From contig CATGLK010000001.1 in assembly GCA_949538735.1 (NCBI GenBank), forward strand, positions 142,989 to 206,988: a stretch of 64,000 nucleotides of DNA, written 5' to 3'. The number at the start of each line of letters is the position of its first letter. Positions within the stretch are counted from its first letter, which is position 1. Below, in pieces: positions 35,915 to 45,272 of this stretch. A model generated the notes under the pieces. It was not told the origin of the DNA, did not search any database, and worked only from the letters and a program-made list of their open reading frames with translations. The stretch comes from an uncultured Clostridia bacterium. GTDB lineage: Bacteria > Bacillota > Clostridia > TANB77 > CAG-508. The position numbers were made by a program, and so were the translations under genes.

Positions 35915-36952
35915 CTATTCATGAATATCTTCTTCTTTTTTGGTTTCAAACTGTTCTTTCATCTTATCCACTGCTTTATTTTCTACAAATTTTTCCGCTT
36001 GTATTATTGTATATTCAAATAATATTTCGTCACTACTTCCATGTGCCTTTACCACTGGTTTTTTTACTCCTAGGAACAGTGCTCCACCATATGATTTGTA
36101 GTCCATTGCTTTTGAGAGTCTTTTTATTGGCTTATGTGCTATTAAATAAGATATCTTTGATAATAAGTTTGATGTAAAGCTTTCTGTTAATGTTCTTTTA
36201 ACAAACTTTCCTAAACCTTCCGTTGTTTTTAGAAACACATTTCCTGTAAATCCGTCTGTTACTATTGCATCTATCTTTCCTGAAAAAGCATCTCTTCCTT
36301 CTACATTTCCTACAAAGTTTATTCCTAGTTCTTCTGATTTTTCTTTTAGTAGTTTATAGCTTTCACGTACTAGTTCATTTCCTTTTGTTTCTTCTGTTCC
36401 AATATTTAATAGTCCAATAGCTGGCTTTTCAATTCCAAATGTGTTTCTTAAATATATTGTTGACATTTGCGCAAATTGTAAAAGGTTGATAGGCTTGCAG
36501 TTTGTATTTGAACCTGCATCTATTAATAGTAATTGGCTTTTATATGCTGGTAATATTCCTGCTAGTGCTGGTCTGTCTATCCCTTTTATTCTTCCTACTA
36601 TCAGAGTTGCTCCTGTTAATAGCGCTCCTGAGTTTCCTGCTGATATGAAAACATCCCCTTCGTCTTCTTTTAGCATTCTAAATCCTACTACCATTGATGA
36701 ATCTTTTTTGTGCTTTATTGCAAGTGTTGGTGTGTCTTCCATTTCTATTGTTTCTGTAGCGTTTCTAATTTTTAGTCTATCTGATATTTCTTCTATTTCT
36801 TTGCCATAGAATTCTTTTACTTTGCTTCTGATTACTTCTTCTTTTCCTACTAATACTACTTCTGCTTTTACTTTGTTTATTGCGTTTACTGCTCCTTTTA
36901 TGTTGGCATCTGGTGCATTGTCTCCACCCATTGCGTCTAATATGATTTTCAT
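35915..36952 (-). CDS. plsX: phosphate acyltransferase PlsX
   Basis: This 345-residue enzyme makes acyl-phosphate from acyl-ACP for phospholipid synthesis. Family blocks are DAMGGDNAPDANIKGAVNA at the N-terminus, SMVVGFRMLKEDEGDVFISAGNSGALL, LIDAGSNTNCKPINLLQFA, IGLLNIGTEETKGNE and DAIVTDGFTGNVFLKTTEG. GGAGGAAACAAA precedes the ATG. acpP follows by about 150 bases, as in many Firmicutes. The C-terminal tail is slightly extended and charged. Confidence 0.96.
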   Translation of the reverse strand: MKIILDAMGGDNAPDANIKGAVNAINKVKAEVVLVGKEEVIRSKVKEFYGKEIEEISDRLKIRNATETIEMEDTPTLAIKHKKDSSMVVGFRMLKEDEGDVFISAGNSGALLTGATLIVGRIKGIDRPALAGILPAYKSQLLLIDAGSNTNCKPINLLQFAQMSTIYLRNTFGIEKPAIGLLNIGTEETKGNELVRESYKLLKEKSEELGINFVGNVEGRDAFSGKIDAIVTDGFTGNVFLKTTEGLGKFVKRTLTESFTSNLLSKISYLIAHKPIKRLSKAMDYKSYGGALFLGVKKPVVKAHGSSDEILFEYTIIQAEKFVENKAVDKMKEQFETKKEEDIHE

Positions 36953-37080
36953 TTTGTTTCCTCCAATTGAAGAGTTTAAATTCCCCTTTTATTTGATTAT
37001 ATTTTTAACATATATATTTTATTATTGTTTAGCAAAAAAATCAAGTAATTATTGATTTTTTTCGGAATTTATAGTATAAG

Positions 37081-37108
37081 CAAAAAAAGACATCTAAATA
37101 GATGTCTC
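37081..37108 (-). terminator. tuf terminator
   Basis: AGACATCT, four bases, AGATGTCT, followed on the minus strand by a run of seven T. It lies about 65 bases after the tuf stop. Confidence 0.85.
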
Positions 37109-37129
37109 TTTTATATATTAATTTGGGAT

Positions 37130-37160
37130 AAAACTTTTTTGCCCTGTCCCAAAAAGTTTA
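37130..37160. repeat. single GGGACAGG repeat unit between tuf and its terminator
   Basis: AAACTTTTTTGCCCTGTCCC then AAAAAGTTT, one inverted-orientation unit of the family, in the tuf 3' untranslated region. Confidence 0.85.
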
Positions 37161-37173
37161 TTCAAAATTTGAA

Positions 37174-38376
37174 TTATGCTAATATATCAGCAACAACTCC
37201 TGAACCAACTGTTCTACCACCTTCACGAATAGCGAATCTTAATCCTTTTTCGATAGCGATAGGTGTGATTAATTCGATTGTCATTGATACGTTATCACCT
37301 GGCATAACCATTTCTGTTCCAGCAGGTAATTCGATAACACCTGTAACGTCTGTTGTTCTGAAATAGAATTGTGGTCTATATCCATTGAAGAATGGTGTAT
37401 GTCTTCCACCTTCTTCTTTTGTTAGAACGTATACTTCTGATGTGAATTTTGTGTGTGGATTGATTGATCCTGGTTTACTTAAAACTTGACCTCTTTCGAT
37501 GTCTTTTCTATCAATACCTCTTAATAGAACACCGATGTTATCTCCAGCTTCTGCTTGGTCTAATAGTTTTCTAAACATTTCTACACCTGTTACAACTGTT
37601 TTTCTTCTTTCAGCTGATAATCCAACGATTTCGATTTCGTCTTGTAGTTTTACTTGACCTCTTTCTACTCTACCTGTAGCAACTGTTCCACGTCCTGTAA
37701 TTGTGAATACGTCTTCTACTGGCATTAAGAATGGTTGGTCGATTGGTCTTTCTGGTGTTGGGATGTAGCTGTCGATTGCATCCATTAATTCTTTCATTGG
37801 TTTGTATACTTCGTCTTCTGGATTTGTTGAAGAACTTTCTAATACTTGTAATGAAGATCCTTTTACGATTGGAATATCATCTCCTGGGAAACCATATTCT
37901 GATAATAGGTCTCTAACTTCCATTTCAACTAATTCTAATAATTCTGGATCGTCAACCATATCACATTTGTTTAGGTATACAACGATGTATTTAACACCAA
38001 CTTGTCTTGCAAGTAGGATGTGCTCTCTTGTTTGAGGCATTGGTCCATCAGCTGCTGAAACTACTAATACAGCTCCGTCCATTTGTGCAGCACCTGTGAT
38101 CATGTTTTTAACATAGTCAGCGTGTCCTGGACAGTCAACGTGTGCATAGTGTCTGTTGTCTGTTTCATATTCTACGTGAGCTGTGTTGATTGTGATTCCT
38201 CTTGCTTTTTCTTCTGGAGCTCCGTCGATTTGATCATAAGCTTCGTATTGAGCTTTTCCTAATAATGATAAATATTTTGTAATAGCTGCTGTTGTTGTTG
38301 TTTTACCGTGGTCAACGTGACCGATTGTTCCGATGTTAACGTGTGGTTTTGTTCTTTCAAATTTAGCTTTTGCCAT
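37174..38376 (-). CDS. tuf: elongation factor Tu
   Basis: This 400-residue GTPase delivers aminoacyl-tRNA to the ribosome. G motifs are [30 protein letters not shown] and NKCDMVDD; domain 2/3 blocks are [14 protein letters not shown] and [11 protein letters not shown]. It is the last gene of rpsL-rpsG-fusA-tuf. AAGGAGGAATTTTAAA precedes the ATG. G+C is locally higher, as expected for a highly expressed gene. Confidence 0.99.
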   Translation of the reverse strand: MAKAKFERTKPHVNIGTIGHVDHGKTTTTAAITKYLSLLGKAQYEAYDQIDGAPEEKARGITINTAHVEYETDNRHYAHVDCPGHADYVKNMITGAAQMDGAVLVVSAADGPMPQTREHILLARQVGVKYIVVYLNKCDMVDDPELLELVEMEVRDLLSEYGFPGDDIPIVKGSSLQVLESSSTNPEDEVYKPMKELMDAIDSYIPTPERPIDQPFLMPVEDVFTITGRGTVATGRVERGQVKLQDEIEIVGLSAERRKTVVTGVEMFRKLLDQAEAGDNIGVLLRGIDRKDIERGQVLSKPGSINPHTKFTSEVYVLTKEEGGRHTPFFNGYRPQFYFRTTDVTGVIELPAGTEMVMPGDNVSMTIELITPIAIEKGLRFAIREGGRTVGSGVVADILA

Positions 38377-38490
38377 TTTAAAATTCCTCCTTAATTTTTT
38401 GGGATTTCTCCCTTTTTTATTTTTTAAATTTAATGACTTTTTATTGCTACCCGCATTTTATAACATTTTTGTTAAAATTGCAAGTATTTT

Positions 38491-40569
38491 TTAATCTTTC
38501 TTTCTTGAAGACACAATCGCCTCAAAAACTGATTTTGGAACTTCTTCATAATGAGAAGGTTCCATAGAGTAAGTACCTCTACCTTGAGTTCTAGAACGTA
38601 ATTCAGTTGCATAACCGAACATTTCTGAAAGTGGGATAAATGAGTGAATTTCTTGCATTCCATCTGCACCATCCATACCTTCCATTCTTCCACGTCTAGA
38701 GTTAACGTCTCCAATAACATCTCCCATATATTCTTCTGGCACTGTTATATCAACTTTCATAATTGGTTCTAAGATAACTGATTTAGCTTGTCTCATACCT
38801 TCTTTGAAAGCCATAGAAGCAGCGATTTTGAACGCCATTTCTGAAGAGTCAACTTCGTGGTATGAACCGTCAACTAAAGTTGCTTTAAAGTCTGTAACTG
38901 GGTAACCAGCTAAGATACCGCTTTCAGCTGCTTCTCTCATACCTTGTTCAATTGGTTTAATATATTCTTTAGGAACTGCTCCACCAACAATTTTGCTTTC
39001 GAATTCAATTCCTTTTCCTGGTTCAAGTGGTTCCATTTCAAACCATACATCACCGTATTGTCCTTTACCACCTGATTGACGAATAAATTTACCTTGAACT
39101 TTTACTTTATTTCTAATTGTTTCTTTGTAAGCAACTTGTGGTTTACCTACATTACATTCAACTTTGAATTCTCTTTTTAAACGATCAACGATGATATCTA
39201 AGTGTAATTCACCCATACCAGCGATAATTGTTTGTCCTGTTTCTTGGTTTGTATATGCTTTGAATGTTGGATCTTCTTCAGCTAGTTTTGCTAATGCAAT
39301 TCCCATTTTTTCTTGAGCTGCTTTATCTTTTGGCTCGATAGCTATATCGATAACTGGCTCTGGGAATTCCATTGATTCTAGAATGATTGGATGGTCTGGA
39401 TCACATAGTGTGTTTCCTGTTGTAACATCTTTCATTCCTACTGCTGCAGCAATATCTCCTGCATATACTTTGTCAATGTCTTCTCTGTGATTAGAGTGCA
39501 TTTGAAGAATTCTTCCGATTCTTTCTTTTTTGTCTTTGCTAGAGTTTAATACTGTTGAACCTGATTCTAGTGTTCCTGAGTATACTCTAAAGAAACATAA
39601 TTTTCCAACAAATGGGTCTGTTGCAATTTTAAATGCTAATGCTGCAAATGGTTCTGAATCTGAAGTTTTAGCTTCTGTTTCTTCTCCGTCTAATGTTTCA
39701 CCTTTGATATGGTCAATATCTAATGGTGATGGCATATATGCGATTATTGCATCTAATAATTCTTGAACACCTTTGTTTTTATATGAAGAACCACATGTAA
39801 CTGGAACTATTTTATTTGCTATTGTTCCTGTTCTTAAACCTTTTTTGATTTCTTCTTCTGTTAGTTCTTCACCTTCTAAGTATTTCATCATTAATTCTTC
39901 ATCTTGGTCAGCAACTGCTTCAATCATTTCTGCTCTGAATTTTTCAGCATCTGCTTTCATATCTTCTGGAATGTCTGTTTCTTCAATTTCTTTTCCAAGG
40001 TCATCTTTGTGGATGAACGCTCTCATTTTAATTAAATCAACTATTCCTTTGAATTGGTCTTCTGCACCAATTGGTAATTGGATTGGAACTGCGTTTGCTT
40101 TTAATCTATTTTTCAATTGATCAACACAAAGCATAAAGTTTGCTCCTGTTATATCCATTTTGTTTACATATACCATTCTTGGTACATTGTATTTGTCAGC
40201 TTGTCTCCAAACTGTTTCTGTTTGTGGTTGAACTCCACCTTTTGCTGCTAGAACTGTTACAGCTCCGTCAAGTACTTTTAGAGATCTTTGAACTTCTACT
40301 GTAAAGTCAACGTGACCTGGTGTATCAATAATGTTAATTCTATTGTTATCCCAGAAACATGTTGTACAAGCAGATGTAATTGTTATACCTCTTTCTTGTT
40401 CTTGCTCCATCCAGTCCATAGTAGCTCCACCGTCGTGAACTTCTCCTATTTTGTGTGTTTTACCTGTATAGAATAAGATTCTTTCTGTGGTTGTTGTTTT
40501 TCCGGCATCAATGTGTGCCATTATTCCTATATTTCTTGTTCTTTCTAGTGGGTATGCTCTTCCTGCCAT
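38491..40569 (-). CDS. fusA: elongation factor G
   Basis: This 692-residue translocase GTPase has the expected motifs [40 protein letters not shown] and [10 protein letters not shown]. The domain IV tip [18 protein letters not shown] and the C-terminal [16 protein letters not shown], which varies between families, follow. Start ATG behind GGGGGAAGAATAAGAA. It lies between rpsG and tuf in the standard str operon order. Confidence 0.98.
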   Translation of the reverse strand: MAGRAYPLERTRNIGIMAHIDAGKTTTTERILFYTGKTHKIGEVHDGGATMDWMEQEQERGITITSACTTCFWDNNRINIIDTPGHVDFTVEVQRSLKVLDGAVTVLAAKGGVQPQTETVWRQADKYNVPRMVYVNKMDITGANFMLCVDQLKNRLKANAVPIQLPIGAEDQFKGIVDLIKMRAFIHKDDLGKEIEETDIPEDMKADAEKFRAEMIEAVADQDEELMMKYLEGEELTEEEIKKGLRTGTIANKIVPVTCGSSYKNKGVQELLDAIIAYMPSPLDIDHIKGETLDGEETEAKTSDSEPFAALAFKIATDPFVGKLCFFRVYSGTLESGSTVLNSSKDKKERIGRILQMHSNHREDIDKVYAGDIAAAVGMKDVTTGNTLCDPDHPIILESMEFPEPVIDIAIEPKDKAAQEKMGIALAKLAEEDPTFKAYTNQETGQTIIAGMGELHLDIIVDRLKREFKVECNVGKPQVAYKETIRNKVKVQGKFIRQSGGKGQYGDVWFEMEPLEPGKGIEFESKIVGGAVPKEYIKPIEQGMREAAESGILAGYPVTDFKATLVDGSYHEVDSSEMAFKIAASMAFKEGMRQAKSVILEPIMKVDITVPEEYMGDVIGDVNSRRGRMEGMDGADGMQEIHSFIPLSEMFGYATELRSRTQGRGTYSMEPSHYEEVPKSVFEAIVSSRKKD

Positions 40570-40594
40570 TTCTTATTCTTCCCCCTTTCAAATT

Positions 40595-41179
<585 letters not shown>

Positions 41180-41271
41180 CTATTTTAAATTTAAGTACCT
41201 TAAATTTTCGATAAAATAACAAGCACTCGCTTTTAAATTTGCTAAACTCCATAATTTTTTTTAAAATTGAG

Positions 41272-41380
41272 TAAATTAGGTATATTGTGCATTTTTGGAA
41301 TTCATTTAAAGTTGAAGGCGTACATTGGTACGTCGAAACTTGAAAGGAATGCCGAAAATGTGCAAGATGCCTGATTTAAT
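41272..41380 (-). other. long imperfect hairpin between rpsL and rpsG
   Basis: Two arms of about 50 bases are inverted copies with mismatches that are largely G-U compatible. They meet at GTACATTGGTAC near 41320-41332; the outer ends are TAAATTAGG and CCTGATTTAA. It starts a few bases after the rpsL stop. It might be an mRNA processing or attenuation element of the str operon, or a miniature insertion. The rest of the 320-base gap holds no gene. Confidence 0.6.
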
Positions 41381-41388
41381 CGATTTTT

Positions 41389-41802
41389 TTATTTCTTAGG
41401 GCGCTTAGCTCCATACTTAGAACGCGCTTGCATTCTATCTTTAACACCTGCTGTATCTAATGTTCCTCTGATGATATGGTATCTAACACCTGGAAGGTCT
41501 TTTACCCTACCACCTCTAATTAACACAACACTGTGTTCTTGTAAGTTATGTCCTATACCTGGGATATAAGATGTAACTTCATAACCATTAGAAAGTCTAA
41601 CTCTGGCAACTTTTCTCAAAGCTGAGTTTGGCTTTTTAGGTGTAACTGTTTTAACAACTGTACAAACACCTCTTTTTTGTGGAGCTCTGTTATTTGTTAA
41701 TTTTTTGTTTTTTGAGTTCCATCCATGTTGAAGAGCTGGCGCTGTTGATTTTGTTACTCCTGTTTGTCTTCCTTTTCTTACTAATTGATTAATTGTTGGC
41801 AC
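41389..41802 (-). CDS. rpsL: 30S ribosomal protein S12
   Basis: This 137-residue decoding-centre protein has the classic blocks [41 protein letters not shown] and [15 protein letters not shown]. The lysine of TPKKPNSAL, a streptomycin-resistance position, is the wild-type residue. The start is GTG at 41802 behind GGAGGTG. It is the first gene of the str operon here. Confidence 0.98.
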   Translation of the reverse strand: MPTINQLVRKGRQTGVTKSTAPALQHGWNSKNKKLTNNRAPQKRGVCTVVKTVTPKKPNSALRKVARVRLSNGYEVTSYIPGIGHNLQEHSVVLIRGGRVKDLPGVRYHIIRGTLDTAGVKDRMQARSKYGAKRPKK

Positions 41803-41916
41803 TTAAATTTCACCTCCTATTTTTTTGTTTTTTATATAAATAATTTGTTACGGATTTGCCTATTACGGGCAATTTACAATAACGTTAATATTTTATCACG
41901 TTCTACTTTTAAAGTC

Positions 41917-41950
41917 AAGAAAAACTTGGAATTTTCTCCAAGTTTTTCTT
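41917..41950 (-). terminator. terminator after the coiled-coil protein gene
   Basis: AAGAAAAACTTGGA and TCCAAGTTTTTCTT form a perfect 14-bp stem with a short loop, just after the stop codon. Confidence 0.85.
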
Positions 41951-41959
41951 AATTCTATT

Positions 41960-43582
41960 TTATCTTTCTTCTTCACTATCTTTTTCTTTGTCATTATTAG
42001 TTTTATTTGCTTTGTTCATTTTGAATTTTTCCATTTTTTCTTCAAGTGCTTTAGTATCAAATTGTTCTAATAATTTATCTATGCCTTCCGAATTATCTAC
42101 ACGTAGACTTTCTTTAAATTTATCTCTAGCACTAGCAACTTTAGAATTTGGTTTGTCTTTTGGCTCTGTTGATTTATTGATATTACTTCTTGCTATTGAT
42201 TCAGCATCTTTTGTCGCCTTTTTGTCTGCTGTTTCACCTACTGCTTTTGCGTCTTCTCTAACAACTGGGTTAAATGTATTTTCTGTTTTTGTTGTTTTAT
42301 TTTCCACTGTTTCTGTTACTTCATATTCTTCTACTTTATCTAAAACATGGTCTTGTAATTCATTAGACATTACCCAACCCAAATCGCTATTTTGGTCTAC
42401 ATCTAAATCAAGATTTTCATTTCCATTTGGATTTAACGAAATATGTATTGGTGCTGCATTTCCTGGCATAGTATATGTAATAATAACATCTAAATTATCT
42501 CCATTTTCTGTTCTATTTCCTGTAACTCCTACTGGTTGAACCATATCAGATGTATGATAATATGTTAAATCACCGTCTACTGTTATTGCATCACCTACTT
42601 GTAGTTCTTCAACATTAACTGGTACTGTTCTTGTTTCTTTATGTGTTACAGCTTTTTCTTCTGTCTTATCTGCCTCTGTTTTATTTTCTATTACAGCTGG
42701 CCCAACTGCAGATGTTGCAACTCCTAATGCTAACGCAACTTTTGTAAAGTTCTTTTTCACTTTATTCCAAACATTCTTACAGCTTTCTCTAAATTTATCC
42801 CATCTTGACACTTTTTTTAGAGCCTTATCATTAGATTCTGGCATTTCTTCTTTATTATTAAGTTCTGCCATTTTGTTTGGATTTATTGTTCCTGCTTTAC
42901 CTATATTTTCTTCAAGTTTTTTATCTTCATTAATTGCTTTTGACTCTACTTCAGGCTTTTCTTCTTTTTCAGGTTCTTTTTGTTCTACTTCAGCCTTTTC
43001 TTCTTTTTCAGGTTCTTTTTGTTCTACTTCGCTTTTTGTTTCTTCTGTTTTTTCTTCTTTCTTAATTTGAGCATTTTTAACATTAATTTTTACATCTTTA
43101 TATTTTCCTAGTTGTTCATATAATTCGTCTATTTGTTTCTCTGTCTTTTCTATTTCTTCTTGTTTTTCTTCAGCTAATTCTGGCCAGTCATGGTTGTATG
43201 TTTCAAGTTGTAGTTTTTCCTGTTTCAAATTCGCTATTTCATCTTCAAACATTTCAATCTCTGCTAAAATTTCAGTAATCTCTGCTGCTGGACCTTCTAC
43301 TTTTTCCAATTCAGCTTTTGTCTTTTCGTCTTCTTTCTCTTTTTCTTTCTTTAAATTTTCTAATTCTTTCTCTGTTTTTTCTATTTCTTCTTGCTTTTCT
43401 TCAGCTAATTCTGGTTGATTATAGCTATACACTTCAAGAGTTTTCTTTTCACTTTCTAGTTTTCCTAGTTCATTTTCAAACATCTCAATTTCTGCATTTT
43501 TACTACCTATAGAGTCTCTCATTTGCTCTACATTATTTAGAAATTGTTCCATTTTATTTTTTAACTCTTTTCTTTCTTCCAT
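41960..43582 (-). CDS. coiled-coil membrane protein of unknown function
   Basis: This protein of about 540 residues has an N-terminal coiled coil with two tandem copies of a unit of about 47 residues (EIEMFENELGKLESEKKTLE and EIEMFEDEIANLKQEKLQLE, each followed by PELAEEKQEEIEKTEK). Two EVEQKEPEKEEK repeats, a basic patch and one short hydrophobic segment (VALALGVATSAVGPAVI) follow. A beta-rich region with GDAITVDGDLTYYHTSDMVQ and a charged tail end it. The ATG at 43582 follows GGGAGG. A dyad (43594-43611) overlaps the leader. I do not recognise the family; a cell-surface or scaffold role is only a guess. Confidence 0.7.
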   Translation of the reverse strand: MEERKELKNKMEQFLNNVEQMRDSIGSKNAEIEMFENELGKLESEKKTLEVYSYNQPELAEEKQEEIEKTEKELENLKKEKEKEDEKTKAELEKVEGPAAEITEILAEIEMFEDEIANLKQEKLQLETYNHDWPELAEEKQEEIEKTEKQIDELYEQLGKYKDVKINVKNAQIKKEEKTEETKSEVEQKEPEKEEKAEVEQKEPEKEEKPEVESKAINEDKKLEENIGKAGTINPNKMAELNNKEEMPESNDKALKKVSRWDKFRESCKNVWNKVKKNFTKVALALGVATSAVGPAVIENKTEADKTEEKAVTHKETRTVPVNVEELQVGDAITVDGDLTYYHTSDMVQPVGVTGNRTENGDNLDVIITYTMPGNAAPIHISLNPNGNENLDLDVDQNSDLGWVMSNELQDHVLDKVEEYEVTETVENKTTKTENTFNPVVREDAKAVGETADKKATKDAESIARSNINKSTEPKDKPNSKVASARDKFKESLRVDNSEGIDKLLEQFDTKALEEKMEKFKMNKANKTNNDKEKDSEEER

Positions 43583-43593
43583 ATATACCTCCC

Positions 43594-43611
43594 TTGCGTT
43601 ATGTAACGCAA
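43594..43611 (-). promoter_or_regulatory. palindrome just upstream of the coiled-coil gene
   Basis: TTGCGTTA followed by TGTAACGCAA reads as a near-perfect inverted repeat (TTGCGTTA / TAACGCAA) immediately before the ribosome binding site. It could be an operator or a leader hairpin. Confidence 0.4.
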
Positions 43612-43719
43612 CACTATCTTTTTTCATTATACCATTTTTTGCTAACTTCTACAATGCTTTTATGTAAATTTGTCGCATTTTTAATATAATTGTAATATTT
43701 TCGTAAAATTTGTAAAATA

Positions 43720-43746
43720 AAAAGTCAACACTATGTTGACCTTTTA
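43720..43746 (-). terminator. trmFO terminator
   Basis: AAAAGGTCAACA, three bases, TGTTGACTTTTT on the minus strand, directly after the trmFO stop. Confidence 0.85.
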
Positions 43747-43751
43747 TTTTA

Positions 43752-45158
43752 CTATTCAAACTCTATTAAGCTTCTATCCGCAAGCATTTGATATCTTTGT
43801 TTCTTATCTTTTATCTTCTTTCCTTCCAAAGGTGGCAAAATTCCAAAATTCGCATTCATAGGCTGAAACTTTTCATTTGGTGTAGAAATATATCTCGCCA
43901 AAGCCCCAATAACAGTATTTTCTGAAAAGCAAAACTTTTTGGGACAGGTCAAAAAAGTTTCATTCGTAGACGTTTTGGGACAGGCCAAAAAAGTTTTAAA
44001 TTGTTCTACTGCGTTTAAAGCTGCAACCATTCCAGAAGATATAGACTCAACATATCCTTCAACTCCTGTAATTTGGCCAGCAAAATAAATATTATTATTT
44101 GCCTTCAAATTATATGTTTCATCTAACAATTTAGTTGAATTAATATATGTATTTCTATGCATAACACCATATTTAACAAATTCTGCATTCTGCAATCCTG
44201 GTATCATACTAAACACTCTTTTTTGCTCGCCAAACTTCAAATTTGTCTGAAACCCTACTAAATTGTATATACTCGCTTGCTTATCGTCTTGCCTTAATTG
44301 GACTAACGCATATGGTCTTCTTCCTGTCCTAGGGTCATCAAACCCAACCGGTTTCAATGGACCAAATCTTAATGTATCAATTCCACGATTAGCCATTATC
44401 TCAATAGGCATACAACCTTCAAAAATTTCCTTTTTCTCAAAATCGTGAAGTGTTACAATTTCAGCTTCTACTAGCTCTTTACAAAAAGATTCATACTCTT
44501 CTTGATTCATTGGCAAATTAATATAACTTTGCTCTTCGCTATTTGTGTTTGCTAGTCTCTCTTTCCATTCTTCCATACTCTCGTCTTTTTTCTTTTCTTG
44601 ACTATATCTATCGCCATAAAAAGCTATATCAAAATCAATGCTATCCTTATTCACAATAGGTGCAGCTGCATCATAAAAATACAACTTATCCTCACCTGTA
44701 AGCTTTCCTATTTGCTCAGCCAATCTCTCAGATGTAAGTGGACCTGTTGCAATTATAACAATTCCGTTTTTCGCCATTTCTTCAATATCAGTCACTTCTT
44801 CATTTATAATTTCTATCAACGAATTGCTAGTTAATATCTGTGTAACTCGCCTTGAAAACTCATCTCTATCAACAGCCAGAGCCTGTCCAGCAGGCACACT
44901 CGTATTGTCAGCAATTTTTATTAACAAAGAATCCAACTTTCTAAGTTCTTCTTTTAATAAGCCACACGCATTTGTCAACAAATTAGACTTAAACGAATTG
45001 CTACAAACAATTTCCGCTAAATCCTTATTTGAATGAGCTGGCGAAAATTTGGCTGGCTTCATCTCATATAATTTTACTTTAATTCCACGTCTTGCAATTT
45101 GGTACGCAGCCTCGCTTCCAGCCAAACCACCACCAATTACTGTAATATAATCTACCAT
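43752..45158 (-). CDS. trmFO: folate-dependent tRNA (m5U54) methyltransferase TrmFO with an in-frame repeat insertion
   Basis: This 468-residue FAD enzyme methylates U54 of tRNA using methylene-tetrahydrofolate. Motifs are VIGGGLAGSEAAYQIARRG, EIVCSNSFKSN, PAGQALAVDRDEFS, FEGCMPIEIMANRG, MRHN-like VMHRNTYINS and FAGQITGVEGYVES. Near residues 387-410 the sequence FLACPKTSTNETFLTCPKK is encoded by two GGGACAGG repeat units inserted in frame between the NAVEQFK helix and the conserved ENTVIGALARYIS. The enzyme is probably still active because the insert falls in a surface loop. AAGGAGTAAAAA precedes the ATG. Confidence 0.93.
   Translation of the reverse strand: MVDYITVIGGGLAGSEAAYQIARRGIKVKLYEMKPAKFSPAHSNKDLAEIVCSNSFKSNLLTNACGLLKEELRKLDSLLIKIADNTSVPAGQALAVDRDEFSRRVTQILTSNSLIEIINEEVTDIEEMAKNGIVIIATGPLTSERLAEQIGKLTGEDKLYFYDAAAPIVNKDSIDFDIAFYGDRYSQEKKKDESMEEWKERLANTNSEEQSYINLPMNQEEYESFCKELVEAEIVTLHDFEKKEIFEGCMPIEIMANRGIDTLRFGPLKPVGFDDPRTGRRPYALVQLRQDDKQASIYNLVGFQTNLKFGEQKRVFSMIPGLQNAEFVKYGVMHRNTYINSTKLLDETYNLKANNNIYFAGQITGVEGYVESISSGMVAALNAVEQFKTFLACPKTSTNETFLTCPKKFCFSENTVIGALARYISTPNEKFQPMNANFGILPPLEGKKIKDKKQRYQMLADRSLIEFE
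43931..43997. repeat. GGGACAGG repeat pair inside trmFO
   Basis: Two direct units (AACTTTTTGGGACAGGTCAA and ACGTTTTGGGACAGGCCAA). They keep the reading frame of trmFO. Confidence 0.9.
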
Positions 45159-45175
45159 TTTTTACTCCTTCAAAA

Positions 45176-45272
45176 TTGCCACTAGGGACGGACCTTTTTG
45201 GCAATTTTTTGCCATTTAGGTCCGTCCCTGTTGGCAATTTTTTGCCAAAAAGGTCCGTCCCCAGTGGCAATT
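45176..45272. repeat. GGGACGGACC/TTGGCAA repeat cluster between trmFO and the helicase
   Basis: One direct and two inverted units with ATTGCC/GGCAAT ends fill the 110-base gap and touch the helicase stop codon. Their open frames (reading GTDL, PKRSVPSGN) are not genes. Confidence 0.9.

Noticed and set aside
45079..45270. Open frame reading GTDL and PKRSVPSGN units, and similar ones at 51250-51456 and upstream of dapB and the M16 gene
   Set aside because: They are translations of the palindromic repeats, overlap real genes in other frames and lack ribosome binding sites.
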